Assembly: GCF_023897065.1 (NCBI RefSeq)
Contig: NZ_JAMHIV010000003.1
Coordinates: 248,001 to 312,000 of the forward strand
Source of the DNA: Crossiella sp. SN42
Lineage (GTDB): Bacteria > Actinomycetota > Actinomycetes > Mycobacteriales > Pseudonocardiaceae
DNA length: 64,000 bases
Direction of reading: 5' to 3'
In this document: one piece after another, positions 57,287-64,000 of the stretch
Layout: each line of letters begins with the position of its first letter
How positions within the stretch are numbered: position 1 is the stretch's first letter
Program-made: the position numbers and the translations under genes
Notes under the pieces: model-generated
What the model was told of the DNA's origin: nothing
What the model saw: only the letters and a program-made list of their open reading frames with translations
Database searches by the model: none

Positions 57287-58722
57287 CGTACCGGTGTTGT
57301 CACCCCAACGCTATCCATCTTTGAATACAGTGCCGCCACGCGCACGTTAGTCTTGTGCGGCTCTAGCCGACGGCCTAGGTCGGTTAGGTACGAGACGGTG
57401 CGAATTGAGCGAACCTTACTAGTCATGTCGATAGCCATGACACCCTTTGCGCATGCCTCATCGACTCGACCCTGATCGGCATAAATCGAGGCAAGCAGTG
57501 CAGTGTTGAAGAGACGGCCTCGTTCGTAACCGTCGCTCATCTCCAAGGAGCGGAGTGCAAACCTTTCCGCATCGGAGAACTGGCCTAGCTCGTGGAAGGT
57601 GTGGGCAAACTTCGCAGCCAGGTACGCTTCGTCAAAGTATCTGAGCCAAGCGGGAGTGTCACTAAATCTGATCGCCATAAAAGCGTGCTCGGCGTCTCGG
57701 AGGGCGTTAATGCTCCCTCTTTTCTCCCCTTGTATTGCAAGCCCATGAGCCTCAAGAGCCGAAGCCTCTGCCCTAAGTGCCGGAACACCAGTCCTTCGAG
57801 CGCTCTGTCGCGCAGCCAAAGCCAGGTCGACTGCAACGTCTCCTGCCCGGAAGAAGGCCGCGTGATGACTCATAGCGGCAAGCATCTCCGTCGATAGTGC
57901 TTCATTCTCCGCCTCGTCGCATAGACGAAGAGCTTCTCTCAGGTGTCGCCTACCGTCAGTCGGCTGTCCCGTATCGTATGCAATCCAGCCAGCAAGTTGA
58001 TAAAGCTCAGCTGCCGCACAGAACAGATCATTATTTGCAAGGTTCCGTCGACGAACCCCATGAAGTAGTGGCTGCACTTCGGTCGCAAGGTATGCGTCAA
58101 CGACGCCCCTGACGCTTTTATGGCCTCCTCCGTGCATATTGTCAAGACGCCGAAAATCGGTCGCCTTGGCTCGCAGTTCGGAAGCCTTTGAGCTGTGGCC
58201 ACCGTCAACGTAGGGGAGCCCGGTAGCGGTTGCGCCAGCGAGGGAGTTGCCCAGAATGAGAGCTCCAGCCCCGGCTGTCTTCAGAAATTGTCTGCGCTGC
58301 ACATCATTCAGACTAGCTCGATCGGCAAGGCTGGTCGATTCATGATCTGTATATGAAACTGCAAACCAGAGCAAGTCCGGGGGTATCCTGAGCGTTTCGG
58401 CCCAGTGTCGCAGCTCATTCAGTTCCGAGGGCGGACGACGTGCGCTCTCAAGCCTGCTCACTTGACTCTGGCTACGGTCGAGCCACTGGCCGAGCCGAGC
58501 TTGCGACACAACCGGCCAGTGAGCATGCCGGTAGGCGTAGCTCAGCGCTCCGAGGTGCTGAGCGCGAAGGGCTGCACTCAGCTTCGGCCGCTCCCAGAAC
58601 TTTCGATCATGCCGGGGCGGACAGTCAGCGGCTGCAAGTTGCATGCAGAGACTGCACAGGGAGCCCCGCTGGTCGCGCGCCAGCCGGTTGGTGCAACGCG
58701 AGCACTCTCGCCGTCCGGCCAT
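57283..58722 (-). CDS. XRE regulator with zinc ribbon and TPR domain
   Basis: A 479-residue protein. Residues 7-29 have CSRC...CSLC, a zinc ribbon. The XRE HTH follows (SQARLGQWLDRSQSQVSRLESARR). At 143-150 is RRQFLKTA, a Tat-like motif inside the chain, leading to a hydrophobic AGAGALILGNSLAGA. The rest is TPR-like helices (ADERFALRSLEMSDGYERG and similar). Such proteins control neighbouring metabolic genes in actinomycetes. Low GC compared with neighbours suggests horizontal acquisition. Confidence 0.82.
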   Translation of the reverse strand: MAGRRECSRCTNRLARDQRGSLCSLCMQLAAADCPPRHDRKFWERPKLSAALRAQHLGALSYAYRHAHWPVVSQARLGQWLDRSQSQVSRLESARRPPSELNELRHWAETLRIPPDLLWFAVSYTDHESTSLADRASLNDVQRRQFLKTAGAGALILGNSLAGATATGLPYVDGGHSSKASELRAKATDFRRLDNMHGGGHKSVRGVVDAYLATEVQPLLHGVRRRNLANNDLFCAAAELYQLAGWIAYDTGQPTDGRRHLREALRLCDEAENEALSTEMLAAMSHHAAFFRAGDVAVDLALAARQSARRTGVPALRAEASALEAHGLAIQGEKRGSINALRDAEHAFMAIRFSDTPAWLRYFDEAYLAAKFAHTFHELGQFSDAERFALRSLEMSDGYERGRLFNTALLASIYADQGRVDEACAKGVMAIDMTSKVRSIRTVSYLTDLGRRLEPHKTNVRVAALYSKMDSVGVTTPVR

Positions 58723-59003
58723 GCCTTAATCTTACTCGCTCTCGTGATCACAAAGTAGCGACTCAGATACGCAATGCGCTGGGGATATGCGCGAACTGGA
58801 TAATCGCGGCACACATTATCCACCACTGTCGTTTCGGGCAGCCGGTGTCCGGCCGATGCTTTGGACCGTGACGGATCTGCTGACTCAACCGTCCTGTGGT
58901 GGCTCTCCCGTCATGGGCTGGAGCCAGGGCAGCTCTGGGCTGACTGCTGCGTTCGCGATCATCCAGTCGCCGTCACAACGACGGAGCACCGAGGAGCCTC
59001 ACC
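58723..59003. other. Divergent promoter gap before RiPP-associated operon
   Basis: About 280 bases between the leftward XRE gene and the rightward small-gene operon. It contains a TAAGATTA hexamer-like box near the XRE start. No gene or strong hairpin seen; promoters for both directions probably lie here. Confidence 0.4.
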
Positions 59004-59261
59004 ATGACGATCAACAGCGATCCCGCTGTGGTGATGGGCGCGACCATCTTCGTGGTGGTGGGTCTCGTCCTCGTCGGCGTGATCATCCGCGGTGCGTTTC
59101 CTGCACCGCCGCCGTCCTGTCCCGCCTCCGATTGTCCGCTGAACACCGCCGCGGTCACCAAGGAGATCGACATGCATCCTGCACCCGTACTTGCGGAATC
59201 CCAGGGGTTGCGAAGCAAACCCTCTTGTCGTCAAGCTGCCCGGCACCGACGGAGGTCCTGA
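59004..59261 (+). CDS. Small membrane protein, first of the RiPP-side operon
   Basis: An 85-residue protein. One membrane segment (VVMGATIFVVVGLVLVGVIIRGAF) near the N-terminus, then a Cys-containing stretch and a basic end. GAGGAG precedes the ATG. Its stop overlaps the next start as TGATG. Function unknown. Confidence 0.6.
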   Translation: MTINSDPAVVMGATIFVVVGLVLVGVIIRGAFPAPPPSCPASDCPLNTAAVTKEIDMHPAPVLAESQGLRSKPSCRQAARHRRRS

Positions 59262-59617
59262 TGCCGACCTTCTACCGCCACCGGATCAGCGACATTTTCG
59301 CCACGACCAACCAGGTGCTGAAACACGGTGATGACGCCAGTGTTGCCAGGCTCGCTAGGCAGGAAATTCCCAGGCAGCAGCAGGCGATCGAAACGTTGCT
59401 GGACGAGCACGAGCTGGAGCAGGACGGCAACTGTCCGAGGTGCCTGGACCGTCGCCGCTGGTGGCGGCTCGCCCGGTGGCTGCCTGGTCGGCGAGACCGC
59501 GGCTACTGCTACTGCCACGCCTACCGGAGAGCCTTCCAGGCGCTCGATCCCGAGCTGAAGCCGGTCGGGCCCCACGGCCGGCACGGTGTCCACAAGGACA
59601 GCCCGGTTGCAGCGTGA
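59261..59617 (+). CDS. Small Cys-rich protein
   Basis: A 118-residue protein from ATG 59261, with GGAGG. Acidic helix part (NQVLKHGDDASVARLARQEIPRQQQAIETLLDEHELE) then CPRCLDRRRWWRLARWLPGRRDRGYCYCH, a probable zinc-binding element. No family recognised. It is followed by a terminator. Confidence 0.6.
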   Translation: MPTFYRHRISDIFATTNQVLKHGDDASVARLARQEIPRQQQAIETLLDEHELEQDGNCPRCLDRRRWWRLARWLPGRRDRGYCYCHAYRRAFQALDPELKPVGPHGRHGVHKDSPVAA

Positions 59618-59649
59618 GGGCACCCCCCGACTTCACGCGCCGGGTGTAG

Positions 59650-59693
59650 CTGGTCGGCGTCCCTGGATCCGAAGTTCCGGGGACGCCGACCAG
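59650..59693 (+). terminator. Terminator between small operon genes
   Basis: A 14-bp stem CTGGTCGGCGTCCC with complement GGGACGCCGACCAG. It separates the first two small genes from the HTH gene. Confidence 0.68.
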
Positions 59694-59740
59694 GCCCCCT
59701 CTCGAACTGCGTTGCCGCCCATCACTAGAACGGAACCACC

Positions 59741-60187
59741 GTGAACAGCACCTCCCCCCAGCTTCCGGCAGTGATCCAGCTCCGGGACGAGCGGATCCGC
59801 AGGCTCTACTGCGACCAGCGGTTGAGCGTCGATGCGATCGCAGCCAGGCTGCACTGTTCACGCTCCACCGTCTACCGGCGAGTGAACGCCATGGATCTGC
59901 CCCATCGGTGTAGCCACCCCCCGCACCTGTGGGGAGACCACAAGCTGGCTGCGGCACTGTTCTGCTGGGATCTGTTGCGGGACACCGGGTTCTCGGTCGC
60001 GAATGTCGCCGCACTGGTCGGCCGCTCGATCAAGACCGTCCGCGGGTACCTGGCCCTGCACCCAGGCGACTGGCCGGAAGCCCAACAGGCCGAGCTGCGC
60101 CGCCAGTTCCCCGATCCCTTCTCTCTCAACGAAAAACCCCGCACCGGTCCCAGGTCGATCACCACCGCGAAAGCCAAGGCGGTGTAG
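59741..60187 (+). CDS. Double-HTH regulator
   Basis: A 148-residue protein with two HTH-like segments: RLSVDAIAARLHCSRSTVYRRVNAM and FSVANVAALVGRSIKTVRGYLALHP. GTG start at 59741. Likely DNA-binding regulator of the small operon, possibly including the RiPP genes. Confidence 0.7.
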   Translation: MNSTSPQLPAVIQLRDERIRRLYCDQRLSVDAIAARLHCSRSTVYRRVNAMDLPHRCSHPPHLWGDHKLAAALFCWDLLRDTGFSVANVAALVGRSIKTVRGYLALHPGDWPEAQQAELRRQFPDPFSLNEKPRTGPRSITTAKAKAV

Positions 60188-60189
60188 CC

Positions 60190-60609
60190 ATGACCGAAAC
60201 CACGCCTCCCGACCGGGGCAGGACCGACCCCTACGAAGCACTGGCCCACCGCGTCCAGCAGTTCCACCAGCTCCCCGGCCACCGGCAAATGCGGCTGCGA
60301 CTGTGGTTCTCCGGGCCCGACAGCAAATACCCCTACCTCCGCCGACGCCACGCCACCACGTTCAGGGCCGCCCTGCTGGGGATCGCGGCCGGGCTGGTGA
60401 ACCTGGCCGAACTGCTCTGGCTATTCACCAACTTCTGGGTCCGCTTGGCCAGCTGGACCGTCATGGTGGGGTGCCTCCTCTACGTCTACGGCGTGCACGC
60501 GCAGGACGAGGACGAGGTAGAGCGGGGCCTGCTCGCCGCGCACTACGACGATGTGCGCAACGGCCGAGTCGACAACGGGCGCTCCGACTGGCCAGGACCG
60601 CTGGCATGA
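60190..60609 (+). CDS. Two-TM protein of unknown function
   Basis: A 139-residue protein. Two hydrophobic segments (FRAALLGIAAGLVNLAELLW and LASWTVMVGCLLYVYGVHA) flanked by basic N-terminal and acidic C-terminal parts. Its stop overlaps the next ATG (ATGA). Membrane role unknown; transport or immunity cannot be decided. Confidence 0.6.
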   Translation: MTETTPPDRGRTDPYEALAHRVQQFHQLPGHRQMRLRLWFSGPDSKYPYLRRRHATTFRAALLGIAAGLVNLAELLWLFTNFWVRLASWTVMVGCLLYVYGVHAQDEDEVERGLLAAHYDDVRNGRVDNGRSDWPGPLA

Positions 60610-60899
60610 CGCCGTGGCTGGGCCTGGTGCTCGCGCTGCCCGGCTCCATCCTGATCCTGGCCTTCCTCCTGTTCCTGTTCTCCTCGTTCATCCTCGCCAC
60701 AGCGGACCTGCCACTGCCTCCTGCACCAGGACGCCACCGCCGACCTTTCCGCTTCCGATCACGCCCAGGAGCACCGCATGCCCGAGACCACACCTCCCGA
60801 ACCGCCCGAAAGCGGCTTGTGGGTGCCATACATTCCAGGCGCGGAAGCACAACTACTAGCCCAGAACATGACCATCCTGTTCGGCCTAGCCGTCGCTGA
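60606..60899 (+). CDS. Small membrane protein overlapping next gene
   Basis: A 97-residue ORF from ATG 60606, coupled to the previous gene. One membrane segment (LVLALPGSILILAFLLFLFSSFILA) then a basic tail that runs 122 bases into the next gene in another frame. The tail could be non-functional. Moderate support. Confidence 0.5.
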   Translation: MTPWLGLVLALPGSILILAFLLFLFSSFILATADLPLPPAPGRHRRPFRFRSRPGAPHARDHTSRTARKRLVGAIHSRRGSTTTSPEHDHPVRPSRR

Positions 60900-61116
60900 C
60901 GGCGCGCGCATGAAGCTGGACGGTCTGTTCCGCAACGCCCTGCTGGACCCCCGGCACCGCGCGGCCATCCTCCAGAGCCTGGCCGGGCTCGCCACCACGA
61001 TCACTCGCGCCAAGGGGCACGCGGATGCCCTGCTCACCGGCATCATCCGCCACTCGGCCAACACCTACCTCCACGACCTTGGCCTCCCGCCCAAGCCCGA
61101 TCTCTGGCCGAAGTAG
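60778..61116 (+). CDS. Small protein of unknown function
   Basis: A 112-residue protein with AGGAG before ATG 60778. Helical segments (QLLAQNMTILFGLAVADGARMKLDGLFRNALLDPRHRAAILQSLAGL). No family recognised. It is followed by a terminator. Confidence 0.62.
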   Translation: MPETTPPEPPESGLWVPYIPGAEAQLLAQNMTILFGLAVADGARMKLDGLFRNALLDPRHRAAILQSLAGLATTITRAKGHADALLTGIIRHSANTYLHDLGLPPKPDLWPK

Positions 61117-61155
61117 CGCGCACCGCCTCCCACCCGCGCAGCACTCGGCCGCCCG

Positions 61156-61192
61156 GGGGCCGTAGGCCGGGGCCGGAACGGCCTACGGCCCC
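61156..61192 (+). terminator. Terminator upstream of RbpA-like unit
   Basis: A 13-bp stem GGGGCCGTAGGCC with complement GGCCTACGGCCCC, the loop holding a smaller GGCC/GGAAC pair. It separates the small genes from the last RiPP-containing unit. Confidence 0.68.
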
Positions 61193-61219
61193 ACTTTCCG
61201 TTGGCAGTAAAGGAAAACC

Positions 61220-61495
61220 ATGGATACCCATACCCCTGAAGTGCGGCGCCTGCGGGCCGTCACTGGAGACCCGGCCGAACGGCCAGCGGTGCTCTCACCG
61301 GCTCTGCTGACCGACGACGAACTTCTCGACCTTCTCCGAAAGGACCAGGTGCCCGGCATGGAGGGGAGCATGAGACGAGAACTGATTCGGCTGGTCGATT
61401 CCGTCGCCACCGCCTACGTGGCCGCGGAGATCCACGCGGCCTCAGAAGTACGGCGCTACCTCTCCCGGCAAGCGGCACCAGGCGGGCAGTCCTGA
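61220..61495 (+). CDS. Small protein of unknown function
   Basis: A 91-residue protein, ATG 61220 after AAAGGAAA. Helical, with LTDDELLDLLRKDQVPGMEGSMRRELIRLVDSVATAYVAAEIHAA. Its stop overlaps the RbpA-like start (TGATG), so the two are translated together. Confidence 0.62.
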   Translation: MDTHTPEVRRLRAVTGDPAERPAVLSPALLTDDELLDLLRKDQVPGMEGSMRRELIRLVDSVATAYVAAEIHAASEVRRYLSRQAAPGGQS

Positions 61496-61845
61496 TGCGC
61501 CTCCGAGGTGACCGGGGCATCGCGGTCAGCTACGAACCCGACCGTGACCACGACCTCGCCGCACGGCGCGAGGTGCCGTACTTCTGCCCCCGGGGCGGCG
61601 AAGGGGACACCGGCCACACGATCCGCGTGCCCCTCGCTGCGGAAGCCGAACCGCCCATCACCTGGACGTGCCGCCAGCACGGCACCGAGGCCGATCTGTC
61701 GCTGGGCACCACGTCGCCACCACGGCCCAAGCGGCCCACGCCCAGGAAGCACCACCTTCAGCACCTGTACGAGCGCCGCTCCCCGGAGGAACTGGAGGCC
61801 CTGGTCAACGAGCGCCTGGCCCAGCTGCGCGGGGACCGGAAGTAA
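61495..61845 (+). CDS. RbpA paralogue (RNA polymerase-binding protein)
   Basis: A 116-residue protein similar to RbpA, an actinobacterial factor that binds RNA polymerase and the principal sigma factor. RGDRGIAVSYEPDRDHDL at the start is the N-terminal tail, the Cys-containing FCPRG...CRQHGTEA part is the core with reduced zinc ligands, and RKHHLQHLYERRSPEELEALVNERLAQL at the end is the sigma-interaction domain. Such paralogues may shift promoter preference of the local unit. Confidence 0.82.
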   Translation: MRLRGDRGIAVSYEPDRDHDLAARREVPYFCPRGGEGDTGHTIRVPLAAEAEPPITWTCRQHGTEADLSLGTTSPPRPKRPTPRKHHLQHLYERRSPEELEALVNERLAQLRGDRK

Positions 61846-61916
61846 GCAGCACTGCTCCCCGCCGGCCCGCAGCACGCACAGCCGACCGGTCCACGCACTG
61901 AACGTGGGAGGACACG

Positions 61917-63029
61917 ATGGAGACCACCACCGCCGTTCCCTTTCTCAAGCCCACCAGCGTAATCATGCAGCCGACGACGCTGTGCAACATGGACTGCCGC
62001 TACTGCTATCTGCCCGACCGCGCCAAGTCCCCGCGGATGCTCCCCGTCGTGGCGCAGGCCGTGGCCCGTGCGGTGGCCGGTTGGGCCGACCGCGGCCCGG
62101 TGGACATCTGCTGGCACGGCGGGGAACCACTGGCCGCCGGCCGCGACCACCTCCGAACGCTGGTCGACACCTTCGCTGGCCTCAACGTCACCCACACCGT
62201 GCAGACCAACGCCACGCTGATCGACTCCGCCTGGTGCGACTTCTTCGAGTCCCGCCAGATGCGGGTGGGCGTCAGCATCGACGGCCCGGCCCCAGTCAAT
62301 CGGAACCGGACATTCCTCAACGGCCGGGAGAGCTTCGACCATGCCGTCCGCGGCATTCGGCTACTCGTCGAACGCGGGTTCAGCGTGTCCGTGATCGCCG
62401 TGGTGCCCGACCCGAACCCGGAGCGCGCGCAGGCCCTCTATGAGTTCATCGTCGACCTGGGCGTGGCCTGGCTCGGCGTGAACATCGAAGAACGCGAGGG
62501 CGTCAACTCCCGCCGCACAGCTCCCCAGGCGAGGCAGGTGGCTGAGTTCTGGGCCGCCCTGATCGCCGCCTGGCGGGCCGATCCCCGGGTCGAACTTCGG
62601 GAGGCACAACGCGTGCTGGGGTTCGCCCGGCACCTGCTCACCGGCGGCACGCCGTCGGTGCCGTCCGGCATCGACCTCCTGCCCACCGTCGCCTGGAATG
62701 GCGAGGTCACCCTGATCTCGCCCGAGCTGGCCGGCTTCCGGGATGACCGGCTCGGCAACTTCGCCTGCGGCAGCCTCCTGCACACCGAGTTGGACGAGCT
62801 GATCGAGGCTGGCGTGGGGGCCAGGTGGGTGCAGGAGTTCGTCACCGGGGTGCAGAGGTGCCGCGCGGCCTGCCGCTACTTCCAGTTCTGCGGCGGCGCC
62901 CACCCGGCGAACCGGTTCTTCGAGCACGGCCGACTCGACGGAGGGGAGACCGACTACTGCCGCAACACCAAGATCGCCCTCATGGAAGGAGTCCTCCTTG
63001 CAGCACAACGACACCGTGTCCCTGGCTGA
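61917..63029 (+). CDS. Radical SAM/SPASM peptide maturase (three-residue cyclophane type)
   Basis: A 370-residue enzyme. CNMDCRYCY (Cys23, Cys27, Cys30) binds the radical-SAM [4Fe-4S] cluster. The middle has GGEPL and SIDGP, typical of the family. C-terminal FACGSLL, CRAACRYFQFCGGA and a late YC form the SPASM-type auxiliary cluster ligands. Resembles actinobacterial cyclophane-forming maturases (AmcB-like in my memory) that crosslink aromatic side chains to the beta carbon of a residue two positions on. GGGAGG precedes the ATG. The precursor overlaps its 3' end. Confidence 0.85.
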   Translation: METTTAVPFLKPTSVIMQPTTLCNMDCRYCYLPDRAKSPRMLPVVAQAVARAVAGWADRGPVDICWHGGEPLAAGRDHLRTLVDTFAGLNVTHTVQTNATLIDSAWCDFFESRQMRVGVSIDGPAPVNRNRTFLNGRESFDHAVRGIRLLVERGFSVSVIAVVPDPNPERAQALYEFIVDLGVAWLGVNIEEREGVNSRRTAPQARQVAEFWAALIAAWRADPRVELREAQRVLGFARHLLTGGTPSVPSGIDLLPTVAWNGEVTLISPELAGFRDDRLGNFACGSLLHTELDELIEAGVGARWVQEFVTGVQRCRAACRYFQFCGGAHPANRFFEHGRLDGGETDYCRNTKIALMEGVLLAAQRHRVPG

Positions 63030-63201
63030 TCAGCTGCTGGCGAACGCGGCTGGACTGCTGGCCCTCTCCGAACCACTGGTGCAGTCCGTGGACAGCAAGT
63101 TCGACAACCGCCCGACCTGGGATGACTGGACCAACAGGGGCGGGAACCCGTTCGGCAACTCACCCGGATGGGACAACTGGGACAAGAAGGGCAAGCGTTA
63201 G
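62998..63201 (+). CDS. RiPP precursor peptide with six aromatic-X-X triplets
   Basis: A 67-residue peptide from TTG 62998, with GGAAGGAG upstream, overlapping the maturase end by 32 bases. Residues 1-33 are a leader-like segment rich in L and A. The core has FDN (35-37), WDD (41-43), WTN (44-46), FGN (52-54), WDN (58-60) and WDK (61-63). Each triplet starts with an aromatic residue and ends in N, D or K, as needed for three-residue cyclophanes. The peptide ends in KKGKR. No protease or transporter is encoded nearby. Confidence 0.82.
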   Translation: MQHNDTVSLADQLLANAAGLLALSEPLVQSVDSKFDNRPTWDDWTNRGGNPFGNSPGWDNWDKKGKR

Positions 63202-63863
63202 CCGCTGCGGACCGTCAACCCGGCCTCGGTCGCCAGCTGCTCGGCGACTGAGGCCGCTTGCTCGCCGCTGATGATCGCTCCCCGGAGCGTGCTCAGTCCT
63301 CTGGTGTTGTCCAGCCGAGAAGTGCGGAGGTCAGCGCCATCAGCCCGGGAACCGGTGAACTCGGCCGCGGCCAGGTCGCAGTCCAGGAAGACGACGTTGG
63401 ACAGGTCGCCGGTGATCGTGGTTTCGCGCAGCGAGCACCGCCGAAACACGACGATGCCCTTGACCCGGTCGATCGCGATCGTTGCCAGGTCCAGGTGACA
63501 ACCGTCCAGGAACAGGTTGGTGGCCAAGCTCAGGTGGAGGTTCAGGCCGATGGCGCGGCACTGCTGCCACTCCACCCGCTGGGCGGTCACCTCGCGCAAG
63601 GTCCCATTGGAGAGGTCGAGGTCGCGGAACACGACGTCAGTCATCTCCAGCGGAGCCAGGTGCGCCCCGCTGAGATTGACCTCTTCGACCATGGTGCGGG
63701 TCAGCGAGCCTTCGCCAGTGACGTCGCTCTGGTCGCCGCCACGGATCCGAGCGAACTGAAGGACCACCTCCCCACGGAACCCGGCAGGCTCCGGGGTGAG
63801 GTCGTCCAGGTCGATCGACGGGCGCTGGACGGTGTGGTCGCGGGTCAGTTCCAAGAACTCCAC
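63198..63863 (-). CDS. Pentapeptide-repeat protein
   Basis: A 221-residue protein with multiple A(D/N)LxxL-type pentapeptide repeats, e.g. VEEVNLSGAHLAPLEM, VFRDLDLSNGTLREV, VVFLDCDLAAAEFTG and SRADGADLRTSRLDN, forming a right-handed quadrilateral beta helix. GTG start at 63863. It is convergent with the RiPP precursor; the stop codons overlap by four bases. Pentapeptide proteins can protect DNA gyrase or serve as immunity proteins; in this case the role is inferred only from position. Confidence 0.78.
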   Translation of the reverse strand: MEFLELTRDHTVQRPSIDLDDLTPEPAGFRGEVVLQFARIRGGDQSDVTGEGSLTRTMVEEVNLSGAHLAPLEMTDVVFRDLDLSNGTLREVTAQRVEWQQCRAIGLNLHLSLATNLFLDGCHLDLATIAIDRVKGIVVFRRCSLRETTITGDLSNVVFLDCDLAAAEFTGSRADGADLRTSRLDNTRGLSTLRGAIISGEQAASVAEQLATEAGLTVRSG

Positions 63864-63872
63864 CCCGTGACC

Positions 63873-64000
63873 CTATCCAGCCCCGCAGCGGCTCGAAGGC
63901 GACCACGCCGACATCGCACGGAGGCGCGGCGCGGCCTCGCGGATCACCTGAGCGCAAGCCGCCCAGAGCTGGCCCACTTCCGGCCGTCGAATGGGCCAGC
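63873..64000 (-). CDS. 3' end of a leftward gene cut by window edge
   Basis: A frame open from the window edge to a TAG at 63873-63875 encodes about 41 C-terminal residues (RRPEVGQLWAACAQVIREAAPRL and a short Ser-rich tail). Codon bias is consistent with a real gene, but the fragment is too short to name. Confidence 0.3.
   Translation of the reverse strand, partial: WPIRRPEVGQLWAACAQVIREAAPRLRAMSAWSPSSRCGAG

Overview
The window is high-GC DNA with strong G/C preference at third codon positions, frequent GTG starts and GTGA or ATGA start/stop overlaps. It carries a Pmt-type protein mannosyltransferase, a maleylpyruvate-isomerase/mycothiol-type protein, an RbpA paralogue and DUF397, DUF6082 and AfsR-like STAND proteins. 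This points to an actinomycete, most likely Pseudonocardiales or a relative. Species cannot be read from the sequence.

Layout. (1) 1-22 kb is a host chromosomal segment of small metabolic and regulatory transcription units: an HxlR/NAD(P)-reductase pair, a secreted alpha/beta hydrolase, a GNAT-LuxE-LuxC/PaaK operon that looks like a fatty acyl reductase complex without luciferase, an FAD monooxygenase, a GlxA-type AraC regulator divergent from an imine-reductase-like gene, a TetR/SDR divergon with two matching operators, Lrp/LysE, Pmt, a Tat-exported berberine-bridge-type oxidase, a two-component system and an autoregulated HTH gene. (2) About 22.1-56.7 kb is an apparently complete siphovirus prophage: tyrosine integrase, leftward immunity genes, excisionase-like gene, replication genes, an unusual array of five small-gene cassettes, a C5-methyltransferase, HNH endonuclease, terminases, portal, MuF protein, scaffold, capsid, connectors, major tail protein, frameshifted tail chaperones, tape measure, distal tail protein, tail tip genes, amidase endolysin and holin. 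Five inserts on the minus strand or of odd composition interrupt it: a DUF6082 protein, a membrane protein, a DUF397 protein, a STAND/TPR NTPase and a proline-rich anchored protein. An in-frame PP2C phosphatase lies between terminase and portal. (3) 56.7-58.7 kb holds a NUDIX hydrolase convergent with an XRE/TPR regulator of lower GC. (4) 59-63.9 kb is a co-directional set of small genes ending in an RbpA-like protein, a radical SAM/SPASM maturase and a 67-residue precursor peptide with six aromatic-X-X triplets, a RiPP locus of the three-residue-cyclophane type, followed by a convergent pentapeptide-repeat protein.

Most unusual points. Cassette genes at 28.8-31.6 kb have leaders with a TTGCGA-N18-CATAAT promoter, an inverted repeat, a hairpin whose 8-nt loop GTGGGACC is invariant and an ACGAACC box, usually followed by the gene's own terminator. 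The proteins fall into two interleaved paralogous families that I do not recognise. Several prophage late genes (capsid, endolysin, holin) appear to start at CTG, and the methyltransferase appears to start at ATA. The middle of the methyltransferase is overprinted in a second frame that has the better codon use. The RiPP locus is the clearest biosynthetic novelty.
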